A stretch of DNA of 64,000 nt from Campylobacter concisus (GCF_003048575.1 NZ_PIRZ01000003.1:203338-267337), one strand, 5' to 3'; shown: positions 45,473 to 54,485, counted from the first letter of the stretch. Program-made: numbers and translations. The notes: a model not told the origin generated them from the letters alone.

Positions 45473-47552
45473 TTTTAATATCCTCTAAAAGTGAGCAAAT
45501 TTCATCTTGCAAGGAGGTCTTTTGTTTAAGCTTTGAAATTGAGCTTTGATTTTGTAAATTTAGCTCATTAAGTTTTTCATTGAGAACTAAAAGCCTTTGA
45601 TTTAAAGCCTCTTTTTGGCTCATCTCATAAGCCTTTACTCGCTCTTTTAGCAGCTTTTTTTCATGTTCTGCTAGCGTCTCACAAAACTGCGATATGCTTT
45701 TATTGTTAAGTAAATTTTGTCTTAAACTCAAAAGCGCCTCATCTGGCTCATTTTTGCTTAAAATTTTAGCTTCAAGCTCATCTAAAAGCTCGCTAAAATC
45801 AAGCTCTACGCCCATTTGCTTTAAAAAGTCATTTATACTAAAAATCTTATTTTCACTCACCTTAAAGCCATCAAAGCTTAAAGCAATATTTTGCTCGCAT
45901 GACTTTGTCTGCACCAAAGTCTCATTTCTAGCCTCTCTCATAAGTGCCGCAACTCCGTCACAAAGTGTAGTTTTTGCTATTTGTGTAAGACGTTTTAGAT
46001 TTAAATTTTCTCTTTTACTTTTGCAGTAAGCGATCTCACTATTAAGCTTTTCATTTAGATTTTGTAGTAGTGCTTCAAGCCCCATTTTATAGATATTTTT
46101 TGCATTTTTATCATCGAGTTTTTTTAGCTCGGTTTCTAAAAGCCTTTCAAGTTTTGTGAAATTTTCATTAAGAGAATTTTTGATATTTGCTTGCTCGTTT
46201 TGCAAAGCTTCTAGCTCTAAACCAAAGGCCTTAAGCTCTAAAATTTCAGCCTTTGTGGCTTCGAGTTTTGTTTTTAAAATATTTTGTAATTCTTTTTGAT
46301 ATGAGCTTAAAATGAGAGCTGATTTTTTAGAGTCTTTACCAAAAAGCACATCGTAAAGATACTCTTTAAACTCCGGCACGCCACTATTTAAAGCGCCATC
46401 AAGATAAGCTTTTGCACTAATGGCAAAATAGTCTATCTTAATATCATTTATCTGCTCGCCGATCGCCTTTTTTACGTAGTTAAGCGTTTCATTAATACCC
46501 TTTGCGTCTAACTCGTCAGCGTGAGTTAGCACGATAGCAACTCTTACGATGTGCGAGTTTTCAAGGCATTTTTTCAAAAATAGTGCGTCTTTTTGCGTTG
46601 CGCTTTGCGAAGCATTCATGAGATGAGCCAAAAGGTCGCACTCTTTCATAAAATTTGTAGTTATTTGCTCTCTTAAAACGATCGTATCATCTATGCCAGG
46701 AGTGTCTATAATGCAGACATTATCTCTTAAAAGCTCCAAGTCATCATAAAGCTCAACGCTTTTTACGAGATTTGCTGTTTTTGAGCTTGAAGATGTATAG
46801 TTTTTTATCTCATCTAGGCTGATCTCTACGCTACTAGCTGGTAGATTTTCGCTTGAAAGTCCAAGCTTTTCTAGCTCGTCTTGGCTATAAAAATTTACCT
46901 TTGCATGGCTATTTGATGCGTGCTTTAAGATGGTTAAATTTATGGTTTCAGGCACATTTGAAGTGCCTAGGACGGATTTGTTTAAAAGCGCATTTAAAAG
47001 GGTTGATTTGCCAGAGTTTATGACGCCACTTACTGCGATGTTAAAAAGCGTTTCGTTTGATCTTTTTTTGGCGTTTTTTAAAGCTAGTAAAAATTCTTTA
47101 TCTTCATCAAGCATGCTTGCTTTTTCATTTATCTCATTTAGAAAATCCAAGCTCTTGTGAAAGTGATCTTTTGGTTTTGTATTAGAAATTTCTGCTTTAT
47201 TTTGATTTGAGTTTTTGCTTATAAATTTTATTAAAAAATCAAATTTTTTATGGCCAATTATCTTTTCATCACATAGCTTTTGTAAGCGGGTTACGAGTTC
47301 ATCGCTTGAAATTTTTGCCTCATTTAACGCTTTTAGCGTGGCTAGCTGTGCACTTTGTATGCTAAAGATATCAAGTCCTACGCCTAACTTTTTTAAGATA
47401 GTTCTAAACTCGGCAAGGGCCATAAACTCATCTAAATTTTTCTCATCACAAGATAAAAGAAGCGCCAGTAGATCTGGGTAAAAAGGTACGCTCGCATCAG
47501 TGTTAGCGTAAATTTTATTTAAATGCCAAGCGTGATTTAAAAACTCGTCCAT
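45465..47552 (-). CDS. Dynamin-like GTPase, partner 1 (DLP1, Cj0411-like)
   Basis: 695 residues. An N-terminal helical extension of about 170 residues precedes the GTPase. G1 is VSGVINSGKSTLLNALLN near 185, G3 CIIDTPGIDDTIV near 278, and G4 VLTHADELDAKG near 330. The remaining part is helical with a hydrophobic segment weaker than in eukaryotic dynamins. Known biology from C. jejuni: DLP1 carries the extension that binds two DLP2 copies. It lies 5' of dlp2 in one operon. AT-rich sequence of about 100 bases separates it from the downstream end of tsaD, presumably its promoter. Confidence 0.88.
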   Translation of the reverse strand: MDEFLNHAWHLNKIYANTDASVPFYPDLLALLLSCDEKNLDEFMALAEFRTILKKLGVGLDIFSIQSAQLATLKALNEAKISSDELVTRLQKLCDEKIIGHKKFDFLIKFISKNSNQNKAEISNTKPKDHFHKSLDFLNEINEKASMLDEDKEFLLALKNAKKRSNETLFNIAVSGVINSGKSTLLNALLNKSVLGTSNVPETINLTILKHASNSHAKVNFYSQDELEKLGLSSENLPASSVEISLDEIKNYTSSSSKTANLVKSVELYDDLELLRDNVCIIDTPGIDDTIVLREQITTNFMKECDLLAHLMNASQSATQKDALFLKKCLENSHIVRVAIVLTHADELDAKGINETLNYVKKAIGEQINDIKIDYFAISAKAYLDGALNSGVPEFKEYLYDVLFGKDSKKSALILSSYQKELQNILKTKLEATKAEILELKAFGLELEALQNEQANIKNSLNENFTKLERLLETELKKLDDKNAKNIYKMGLEALLQNLNEKLNSEIAYCKSKRENLNLKRLTQIAKTTLCDGVAALMREARNETLVQTKSCEQNIALSFDGFKVSENKIFSINDFLKQMGVELDFSELLDELEAKILSKNEPDEALLSLRQNLLNNKSISQFCETLAEHEKKLLKERVKAYEMSQKEALNQRLLVLNEKLNELNLQNQSSISKLKQKTSLQDEICSLLEDIKNV

Positions 47553-47650
47553 TAAAGATTCTTTTTTTGAAATTTTTTAGATTTTATTACGTTTTTACTT
47601 ACGAAGCTATCAAGATCTAGGCGCAAAATTTTATGTTTTTTAAAAAAAGT

Positions 47651-48658
47651 TTAATTTAACTCAAGCTTTTTAAAGCTAACTCTTGGGTTTATATTTAGCT
47701 CGCTATGGTTTACAAACTCGCCTTTTAGGTACTTCTCACGCCCCGCTCTTGCTATCATCAAGGCGTTATCAGAGCAAAATTCAAGTGGAGCTAGCAAAAG
47801 CTCGCACTCATTTTTTTGGCAAAGCGTTTCAAGCCTTTTTCGTAAATTTAGATTTGCACTTGCACCGCCAACTACGCCAAAACGCTTAAAATTTCTTAAA
47901 CAAAAGACCTTTTCAAGCTTGTTTAAAATGTGCTCACAGGCAGTGTTTTCAAAGGCATAGCAGATGTCAGCGATATCCTTTTGTGTGATATTTTCTAGCT
48001 TTGAAATTTCGACTCTGACTTGGTTTTTAAGCCCTGAGAAACTATATTCAAGGCGTTTATCATGAAGAAGTGGAATGGTAAAATGAAACCTCTCTTTGTC
48101 TTTGCAAAGTAGGGCATTTTGCTGAACTACGACACCGCCTGGATAGCCAAGATCAAGCATTTTAGCAACCTTGTCAAAGCTCTCACCAAAGCTATCATCG
48201 CTAGTGCTTGCTAGCTCAGTGATTTCACCATTTTCGTCAATCTCTAAGATCATCGTATGCCCACCACTTACTAGCAGGACGCCAAGCGGAAAGGTGGCTT
48301 CGCGATCTAAAAATAGTGAGTAAATGTGGCCAACTAAATGATTTACGGCAATTAGCGGGATATTAAGAGCCACGCTTAGCGCTTTTGCCATGCTGACGCC
48401 ACCTATTAGGCTCACACTAAGACCTGGCTCATTTGTCACAGCGATCGCTTTTATATCTTTAAAATTTGGCAAGATATCCTCTAAAAGTGCTGGCAGTGCC
48501 TTTGTATGAAGTCTAGCTGCAAGCTCAGGAACCACGCCACCAAAGATAGCGTGCTCCTCTTCTTGAGAAATTTTTTTATAATAAATCTTCTCTAAAGTGC
48601 GTTCATCTATTAGTGCGACCGAGCTATCATCGCAGCTACTTTCGATGCCAAGTATCAT
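47651..48658 (-). CDS. tsaD: tRNA N6-threonylcarbamoyladenosine transferase TsaD
   Basis: Transfers threonylcarbamoyl to A37 of ANN-decoding tRNAs (t6A), with TsaB and TsaE. 335 residues of the Kae1/TsaD ASKHA fold. It begins MILGIESSCDDSSVAL; the metal-binding HxxxH appears as NHLVGHIYS near 104-112. GVLLVSGGHTMIL near 125, STSDDSFGESFDKVAKMLDLGYPGG near 152 and GGASANLNLRKRL near 262 are all present. It ends the cdsA-dxr-uraA-pgp1-tsaD series; the ATG overlaps the pgp1 stop by 4 bases. Confidence 0.96.
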   Translation of the reverse strand: MILGIESSCDDSSVALIDERTLEKIYYKKISQEEEHAIFGGVVPELAARLHTKALPALLEDILPNFKDIKAIAVTNEPGLSVSLIGGVSMAKALSVALNIPLIAVNHLVGHIYSLFLDREATFPLGVLLVSGGHTMILEIDENGEITELASTSDDSFGESFDKVAKMLDLGYPGGVVVQQNALLCKDKERFHFTIPLLHDKRLEYSFSGLKNQVRVEISKLENITQKDIADICYAFENTACEHILNKLEKVFCLRNFKRFGVVGGASANLNLRKRLETLCQKNECELLLAPLEFCSDNALMIARAGREKYLKGEFVNHSELNINPRVSFKKLELN

Positions 48659-49947
48659 TTAAACTCCGCTAAGATCATGCCAGCAAATTTCTCTTTGCCA
48701 TCTTCGTTTTTATAAAACTCGACTCGGTAAATTTTGCTGTCTTTATCGATGCTGTAGCTTTTATTTAGGCTATTTTTAGTCACTTCTTGCTCGCTCTCAT
48801 CTATACTTTTTGTACCGTATCCTATGACATTTACGCGCATGTTTTTGAGTGCTTTTACTTTAAAGCTCTTTTTCACGCTAAATTTATCGCCACTTTTTAA
48901 TGTAAGCTCGCTACCGTCACTTATTAGTAAAATTTCATCAAGCGGCTTTGCAAACTCAAAATATTGTGGCTTTAGCCTAGTAACAAAGCGGTTGCCGTAC
49001 TGCACTTTGAAGCTACCATTTTCTTTTATGACGGCTATTAGCGGATTTGGTGAGCTATAGTTTAACTCACCTTTTTTAAGTGGGACAAAATTTATTAAAG
49101 GTTTTAGATTTTTAAGACTTATCGCGTATGAATTTTCAAGCTCGAGTCTGATCTCTTTTTCGATCGCCTTTTTTACGCTTTTAACATCAAGATTAAACGG
49201 CCTAGTAAAGCTAATGCCAGCCTTTTTCATATATTCTTCAATAGCGATTAGATGGTAATAAGTCCTTTGCTCAGCGTTTAAATTTTTACTAGCTTCGTTT
49301 GCAAAGGCTGATTTATTTTGCGTGATAGCATAGTAAGTTAGGCTTTTTAGCATCTCTTTGTCACCCATCGCAGTGTGCGTGTTTTTGATGTGATACTGGT
49401 GTTTTTGATCTATTAGATGCTTGTTTAGCACATCTTTTACGCTTGAGGCGATACTTTCAAGCTCTGGATATTTTGAGCCAGGAAGCGTGCTTTGATCAAT
49501 GATGCAAGTATTGCCCCATTTATCTGGATTTTCGTCTTTATTTATAAATTTATCTCTGTAATAGCCGCTTCCATCGTGTAAATTTAAGATGAGCGTAACG
49601 TTTTTATCAGTGATGACGTCTTTTATCTTCATCACTGAGTTGTAATCAGGATCGTTTTTATCGACATGGGCAAATTTTCTATTCATATCGCCTTTTGTGC
49701 CACGACTTCGCTCGATTATGCTTGGGAAATTTAAATTTGGCACAACCCAAAGCGAGCCTTTTGTGATGTTATAGTCAGTAGCCACGATAGAGGCTGCCAA
49801 AAAGCCACCCGGCTCATCGCCTTGAATACCACCGATTAATAACATCGTGTTTTCGCTTGGCTCACCTTTTTTGATAAGCGCATAGTCTAAAGTATTGGCT
49901 AAACTAGCAGTGGTAAAGGTTAGTAAAAAAAGTAAAAATTTACGCAT
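48655..49947 (-). CDS. pgp1: Peptidoglycan DL-carboxypeptidase Pgp1 (M14-like, helical shape)
   Basis: 430 residues with signal peptide MRKFLLFLLTFTTASLAN. The M14-like carboxypeptidase core has the first metal motif as GGIQGDEPGG (Q42/E45 instead of the usual H-x-x-E). A later His lies in LNLHDGSGYYRDKF near 120. A Gln in the zinc site is what I recall for Campylobacter Pgp1, which trims tripeptide to dipeptide and is needed for helical shape. Pgp1 also lies between tsaD and dxr in C. jejuni (Cj1344c-1346c). A C-terminal domain of about 160 residues follows. It overlaps tsaD by 4 bases and touches uraA. Confidence 0.87.
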   Translation of the reverse strand: MRKFLLFLLTFTTASLANTLDYALIKKGEPSENTMLLIGGIQGDEPGGFLAASIVATDYNITKGSLWVVPNLNFPSIIERSRGTKGDMNRKFAHVDKNDPDYNSVMKIKDVITDKNVTLILNLHDGSGYYRDKFINKDENPDKWGNTCIIDQSTLPGSKYPELESIASSVKDVLNKHLIDQKHQYHIKNTHTAMGDKEMLKSLTYYAITQNKSAFANEASKNLNAEQRTYYHLIAIEEYMKKAGISFTRPFNLDVKSVKKAIEKEIRLELENSYAISLKNLKPLINFVPLKKGELNYSSPNPLIAVIKENGSFKVQYGNRFVTRLKPQYFEFAKPLDEILLISDGSELTLKSGDKFSVKKSFKVKALKNMRVNVIGYGTKSIDESEQEVTKNSLNKSYSIDKDSKIYRVEFYKNEDGKEKFAGMILAEFK

Positions 49948-51182
49948 TAGTATCCTTCGTAATGCTTTGTCTTTGGTAAAAGCAAATTTAAAACTATACC
50001 AGTAACTGCGCCAAGCCCTATGCCTGAAAATTTAACCGCTCCAAGGTCAAGCACCATGCCACCTATGGCAAAGATAAATATGAGAGCTACGATTATCATA
50101 TTTCTAGGGTCTGCAAGATCGACTTTATTTTTTATAAGTGTCTCCATGCCAACGCTTGCAATGATGCCAAAAAGTAGTAGCATGATACCGCCGATGACTG
50201 GAGCTGGAATGGTTGAAAGCACAGCTCCTAGCTTGCCAACGAAGGCTAGCACGATAGCAGTAATCGCTGCAAAGGTCATGATTGCTGGATTATAAGCTTT
50301 TGTAAGGCTAACTGCGCCTGTGACCTCTGAGTATGTAGTGTTTGGCGGACCGCCAAAAAAAGCAGCAAGCGAAGTGGCAAGTCCATCTCCAAGGAGCGTA
50401 TTTTTAAGGCCTGGGTTTTTTAGAAAATCCTCTTTTGTGACATTTGAGATAGCAAGCATATCGCCTATGTGCTCGATCGCTGGAGCTATGGCGATAGGTA
50501 TCATATAAATGATCGCTTCAAACTCAAATTTTGGTGTAGTGAAATTTGGCATTCTAAACCAAGGTGCATTAAAGATAGGGGTAAAATCAACCATGCCAAA
50601 GCAGTAAGCTACGATGTATCCGGTGATAATACCAAGCAAAATAGGTATAAGCCTAAACATGCCACGTCCAAGCATCATCACTAAAATAGTAGCCACTAGC
50701 GAAATGCCAGCGACGATCATCGCCTCATTTTGAGTATAAATTTCAGTGGCTGATGTTGCCATTTTGACGGCATTTGGAGCAAGTATCAGGCCTATGGTCA
50801 TGATGACAGGGCCAACGACAACTGGAGGCAAAATTTTATGCAAAATTTTCTCTCCGCCAAATCGGACCACGAGGCTTAAAACAACGTAGAAAAATCCAGC
50901 AAATATAACGCCTCCCATCGTCACGGCTATGCCCCATTTTTCGATACCATACTGAAGTGGCGCGATAAAAGCAAAGGAGCTTGCTAAAAAAATAGGGGGA
51001 ACATTTTTTCTAGTAATTATCTGAAAAAGTAGCGTGCCAAGACCGGCCGTAAAGAGAGCTACGTTTGCATCTAATCCCGTAAGTATAGGCACTAATACTA
51101 GTGCACCAAAAGCAACAAATAAAAACTGAACACCAATTAAGCTTTGTTTGGGGTCAAATTTATAACCCTCATACCTTTGCAT
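49947..51182 (-). CDS. uraA: Uracil/xanthine permease (NCS2 family)
   Basis: 411 residues, about 12-14 hydrophobic segments. NCS2 landmarks: QSLIGVQFLFVAFGALVLVPILTGLDANVALFTAGLGTLLFQ at the start, PPVVVGPVIMTIGLILA near 120, the substrate-site AIAPAIEHIGDMLAISN near 235, and DGLATSLAAFFGGPPNTTYSEVTGAVSLTKAYNPA near 265-300. UraA is favoured over xanthine carriers by overall resemblance; specificity is not certain. It sits inside the otherwise shape/isoprenoid/lipid operon, overlapping dxr by 14 bases. Confidence 0.85.
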   Translation of the reverse strand: MQRYEGYKFDPKQSLIGVQFLFVAFGALVLVPILTGLDANVALFTAGLGTLLFQIITRKNVPPIFLASSFAFIAPLQYGIEKWGIAVTMGGVIFAGFFYVVLSLVVRFGGEKILHKILPPVVVGPVIMTIGLILAPNAVKMATSATEIYTQNEAMIVAGISLVATILVMMLGRGMFRLIPILLGIITGYIVAYCFGMVDFTPIFNAPWFRMPNFTTPKFEFEAIIYMIPIAIAPAIEHIGDMLAISNVTKEDFLKNPGLKNTLLGDGLATSLAAFFGGPPNTTYSEVTGAVSLTKAYNPAIMTFAAITAIVLAFVGKLGAVLSTIPAPVIGGIMLLLFGIIASVGMETLIKNKVDLADPRNMIIVALIFIFAIGGMVLDLGAVKFSGIGLGAVTGIVLNLLLPKTKHYEGY

Positions 51183-52266
51183 TTAACATCCTTTTTGCGT
51201 AATTTCTAACTTCTTTATCAACTTCAAAAATTTCATCTTGATCATTGATCTTTAAATTTCTAAATTTTTTCACTGAGCCTAAAATCAGCCTTGAGATATC
51301 CAAAAATGAGCATTTTTGCTCTAAAAAGCTAAATACTCCAATCTCGTTTGCTGCATTTATCACTACGCCTAGATCAGGGCTTGCTAGAACTTCATCTTTT
51401 AGCGAAAAGACCGGGTATTTTTTATGACTGATTTTATGAAATTTAATGTTTTTAAGATCAAGTAAATTTGCATGTGAGACAATATTTTCATTGATATTTT
51501 CAAACATAGCATGAGCGATAGCTAGCTTCATGTCAGGTCGCGAGAGGTGCATCGTGCTTGAGCCATCTATAAATTCAACTACGGCGTGTATCGCAGAAGT
51601 TGGCTCTATCACAGCCTCGATCTCCTTGATGCCATAAAGCCAGTAAGCTTCCATCACCTCAAAAAGCTTATTTGCCATCGTCGCACTATCAATCGTGATC
51701 TTTGCGCCCATATCCCAGTTTGGGTGTTTTAGTGCGTCACTTGGCGTGGCGTCTTTTAGAAATTTGATCGGCTTTTTATAAAACGCGCCACCACTTGCTG
51801 TGATGATGAGTCTTTTTGGTGCAGTTTTATTTTCAAGTAGAAATTTAAGTCCAAAATGCTCGCTATCAATCGGCAAAATCTCTCTAGTCTTTAGAAATTT
51901 GCCGCCAACAACAAGACTCTCTTTGTTTGCAAGGGCAAGCCTTTTGCCAAGAGTTTGTGTCTTTAAACTAGGAGCAAGGCCAGCAAAGCCAACAAGGGCG
52001 TTTATTACCTTTTTTGAGCTTGAAATTTCTAGCATTTGTAGCAGTCCAGCCTCGCCAAAAAAGATATTTTTAGCTTCTACGTTTTTTACATTTTTAACTA
52101 GCTTTTCATCGCCTACGCAGACAAATTTTGGTTTAAATTTTAAAATTTGCTCATTTAGTAAATCTACATTTTTAGCGCAGCTTAACGCCTCAACCTCTAC
52201 GCCAAATTTTTCGCAAAGATTAAGGGCGTTTTTGCCGATTGAGCCAGTTGAGCCAAGTATTACCAC
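51169..52266 (-). CDS. dxr: 1-deoxy-D-xylulose 5-phosphate reductoisomerase
   Basis: Second step of the non-mevalonate isoprenoid pathway, DXP to MEP, NADPH dependent. About 365 residues. It starts VILGSTGSIGKNALNLC (Rossmann loop); LALANKESLVVGG near 115 and ASGGAFYKKP plus HPNWDMGAKITIDSATMANKLFEVMEAYWLYGI near 160-205 carry the metal and catalytic residues. The frame is open to a TTG at 52278, but the GTG at 52266 gives the usual family N-terminus, so I use it (moderate certainty). It overlaps the end of cdsA. Confidence 0.93.
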   Translation of the reverse strand: MVILGSTGSIGKNALNLCEKFGVEVEALSCAKNVDLLNEQILKFKPKFVCVGDEKLVKNVKNVEAKNIFFGEAGLLQMLEISSSKKVINALVGFAGLAPSLKTQTLGKRLALANKESLVVGGKFLKTREILPIDSEHFGLKFLLENKTAPKRLIITASGGAFYKKPIKFLKDATPSDALKHPNWDMGAKITIDSATMANKLFEVMEAYWLYGIKEIEAVIEPTSAIHAVVEFIDGSSTMHLSRPDMKLAIAHAMFENINENIVSHANLLDLKNIKFHKISHKKYPVFSLKDEVLASPDLGVVINAANEIGVFSFLEQKCSFLDISRLILGSVKKFRNLKINDQDEIFEVDKEVRNYAKRMLNAKV

Positions 52267-52991
52267 GAGAGCGACCAAAGTAGGGCGACTACGCCAAATA
52301 AATAGCCATCTATCCTATCAAGCATGCCACCGTGTCCTGGGAAGAGCGAACCACTATCTTTGACGCCGCAAAGTCTTTTTAGGTAACTCTCAAACAAATC
52401 TCCCCAAACCGCAAACACGCAGACCAAAAAGCTTGAGAATAAAATTTGGAAAAATCCTTCGGTGACAAAATTTCCAACGATGCAACCAATTACTGTGCCT
52501 ATTGCTACGCCGCCTGCTGCGCCTTCTATTGTTTTGTTTGGTGAGCTTGGGCTAAATGGATGTTTGCCAAACATTTTGCCAACAAAAAATGCACCACTAT
52601 CGCTTGCAACTACGCTTAAAATAAGCCATACGAGATAGCCTACGCCATACTCTGAGTAAAGCATCCACATCATAAAGATCGGCGTGGTTGGATAGACAAA
52701 AGGTGCGACTAGCTTTAAATTTTCACTTTTTATGTGAGCTAGGATCGAAGCAACCAGCATGATAGCAAGGATCGCTATGAAAATTGGATTTGTAAAATAT
52801 GTAAGCACGTAAAAAGCAAGTGCGGCAAAAACTAGCTGTTTGTGATCGATATTATAAAGCTTGAGCGACTCATTAAATGCAAAATAAAGCACAGCGCCGA
52901 GCAAGATAAAATTTAAAATATAATTATCAATAAAAAAAACTACCAAAATAGCAACAAACATCAAAACGCCAGTGATTATGCGTGACTGCAT
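52260..52991 (-). CDS. cdsA: Phosphatidate cytidylyltransferase
   Basis: Makes CDP-diacylglycerol from CTP and phosphatidic acid in the inner membrane. 243 residues, about seven hydrophobic segments. The CdsA signature is at the C-terminus: WGDLFESYLKRLCGVKDSGSLFPGHGGMLDRIDGYLF, with ASDSGAFFVGKMFGKHPFSPSSPNKTIEGAAGG before it. It has AAGGAG before the ATG and a perfect TATAAT on the minus strand (53028 to 53023), and so heads the cdsA-dxr-uraA-pgp1-tsaD operon. Confidence 0.94.
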   Translation of the reverse strand: MQSRIITGVLMFVAILVVFFIDNYILNFILLGAVLYFAFNESLKLYNIDHKQLVFAALAFYVLTYFTNPIFIAILAIMLVASILAHIKSENLKLVAPFVYPTTPIFMMWMLYSEYGVGYLVWLILSVVASDSGAFFVGKMFGKHPFSPSSPNKTIEGAAGGVAIGTVIGCIVGNFVTEGFFQILFSSFLVCVFAVWGDLFESYLKRLCGVKDSGSLFPGHGGMLDRIDGYLFGVVALLWSLSW

Positions 52992-53022
52992 ACTCTCTCC
53001 TTAAAATCGTTATTTCGCTGTA

Positions 53023-53028
53023 ATTATA
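53023..53028 (-). promoter_or_regulatory. -10 box of the cdsA operon
   Basis: TATAAT on the minus strand, 32 bases before the cdsA ATG, with the ribosome site AAGGAG between them. The remaining sequence up to 53223 (about 190 bases) holds no ORF. It does contain a long-range inverted repeat, TTAAAAAGCA at 53071 and TGCTTTTTAA at 53131. Confidence 0.55.
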
Positions 53029-53223
53029 ACACTTAAATTTTAGACGGCGTTTATAAGAGTAAAATTTGGTTTAAAAAGCATTTTAAGCTGGTAAATTTAG
53101 ACTATTTTGGCGTTAGTAAAGATTTAAATTTGCTTTTTAAGCACACAAATAAAGCAAGACCGAAATGATCTCAAGTAGCAACTTGCAATAAATATACGCA
53201 GTAGTGCTTTATGGCTTAAAATT

Positions 53224-54123
53224 TTAAAAATTATTTTCCTCAAAAAAGTCGGTATCGATTTTACAAATTTCATATATTTGGCTTGTTTGAACGCCGACTT
53301 TGTATTTTATCATTAGCTCTGCAAGCTTGTCGCCGTCTATCAAAACCACGCTAAAATTTTGATTATCTTTGGCGAAAATTTCAGCTTCTTTGGTAAATTT
53401 TGCCGTAGTGATAAAGACACCTTTTTTAGTATTTTTATTTGAGATGGCGCCGATAAACTGCTGAATTTCTGGCCTACGGATATTACTGCCGTCTTTGTAT
53501 CTTTTTGCTTGGATATAAATTTTAGAAAGCCCAAGTTCATCTTCATCTATGATGCCATCTATCCCGCCATCTGGGCCTTTATTTGTGAGATTTTCAGCTC
53601 CATAATTCATCTTTTCAAGTAGCTTTGTTACAAGGTATTCAAAAAATCTTGGCTCTTTTTCTAAAATGCTAGATAAAATTTCACTTTTTAGCTCTTCTTT
53701 TATCTTGCAAAGTGCTTCATCTATATTGTCATCTGGGGTATTTTCTGTGGCTTCTTTTTTCTCTTGCCTTATCTCTTGTTTGTAAATTTCATCGTACCAA
53801 GAGAGAAATTTGCTCTTTTTGTCCTTGCTACTTACTAGCTCTTTGCCAAAATTTGTTATGGCAAATAGGCTTCTACCAACTTTTTTAAGCGGCACTTTTT
53901 CTGGCCTTGATTTTACTTGTGCTGTTATAGCTAGATAGGATAAAGCCCAGCCCGTCCTGCTTATATATGTAAAAGTTCCACTTTTTATTTTTTGTAAAAT
54001 ATCTTCGTCTTTTAACTTAAAATACTCAATTATAAATTTAGAAATTTCAGCTCTATTTGCTTCTTTCTTTTGCGCGACAAATTCCAAAATAGGTAGCATC
54101 ATATCTTTATAGCTTGGCAACAT
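53224..54123 (-). CDS. Mrr-type restriction endonuclease (type IV-like)
   Basis: 299 residues. The N-terminal winged-helix Mrr_N-like domain (MLPILEFVAQKKEANRAEISKFI ... TYISRTGWALSYL) is followed by a Lys/Glu linker and a C-terminal PD-(D/E)XK nuclease domain. The catalytic core is GPDGGIDGIIDEDELGLSKIYIQAKRYK near 190-218 (Asp, then Q-A-K), followed by QQFIGAISNKNTKKGVFITTAKFTKEA. Mrr enzymes cut methylated DNA; the exact modification is not predictable. No methyltransferase is adjacent, consistent with type IV. AAGGA precedes the ATG, with TATAAT on the minus strand (54160 to 54155). Confidence 0.88.
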   Translation of the reverse strand: MLPSYKDMMLPILEFVAQKKEANRAEISKFIIEYFKLKDEDILQKIKSGTFTYISRTGWALSYLAITAQVKSRPEKVPLKKVGRSLFAITNFGKELVSSKDKKSKFLSWYDEIYKQEIRQEKKEATENTPDDNIDEALCKIKEELKSEILSSILEKEPRFFEYLVTKLLEKMNYGAENLTNKGPDGGIDGIIDEDELGLSKIYIQAKRYKDGSNIRRPEIQQFIGAISNKNTKKGVFITTAKFTKEAEIFAKDNQNFSVVLIDGDKLAELMIKYKVGVQTSQIYEICKIDTDFFEENNF

Positions 54124-54154
54124 TTTATATCCTTAAATGAAGCAAATTTTTGAA

Positions 54155-54187
54155 ATTATATAAATTTTTTGGCTTAAAAGCTATAAT
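54155..54187. promoter_or_regulatory. Divergent mrr / small membrane protein promoters
   Basis: Two perfect -10 boxes face away from each other: TATAAT on the minus strand (54160 to 54155) for mrr, and on the plus strand (54182-54187) for the 83-codon gene. The plus-strand box ends only 6 bases before the ATG. Confidence 0.55.
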
Positions 54188-54193
54188 CAAAAC

Positions 54194-54445
54194 ATGAGAT
54201 GTCTTGGCCTAACAAATTTTCTTTTAGAAAATATTAGCTTATTTGTAAATACCTTTGCTACGATATTTGCGCTAATTTTTTGTTTTGTTTCTGGTGTTGG
54301 AATCGTCTTTATATTTATCGCATTTCCACTTGGTTATATAATGGGCGCACTCTTATCAATCCCATTTTTGATATTTTTATTTTTCTTATTTGTATCTATT
54401 GATATCTTTTTATGCCTTTTGGCATCTATTTGCAATCTTTTTTAA
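54194..54445 (+). CDS. Small hydrophobic membrane protein, unknown
   Basis: 83 residues, almost entirely hydrophobic, with about three membrane segments (FLLENISLFVNTFATIFALIFCFVSG, IVFIFIAFPLGYIMGALL, FLIFLFFLFVSIDIFLCLLASI). There is no ribosome site, and the TATAAT box is so close that the message should start at or beside the ATG. It is transcribed away from mrr and ends at a hairpin shared with frdB. No family recognised; a role beside Mrr is only a possibility. Confidence 0.55.
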   Translation: MRCLGLTNFLLENISLFVNTFATIFALIFCFVSGVGIVFIFIAFPLGYIMGALLSIPFLIFLFFLFVSIDIFLCLLASICNLF

Positions 54446-54464
54446 TAAATTTAGAAGTAAATTT

Positions 54465-54481
54465 GGGGCTTTTGCAGCCCC
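54465..54481. terminator. Hairpin between the small membrane protein gene and frdB
   Basis: The perfect 6-bp GC-rich stem GGGGCT / AGCCCC has a 5-base loop and lies between convergent genes. A short run of T follows on either strand. Confidence 0.65.
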
Positions 54482-54485
54482 TTTG

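Noticed and set aside
51800..52363. 187-codon plus-strand ORF over dxr and cdsA
   Set aside because: It is antisense to two well-identified genes, with Ser/Leu/Phe-rich composition typical of a shadow frame.
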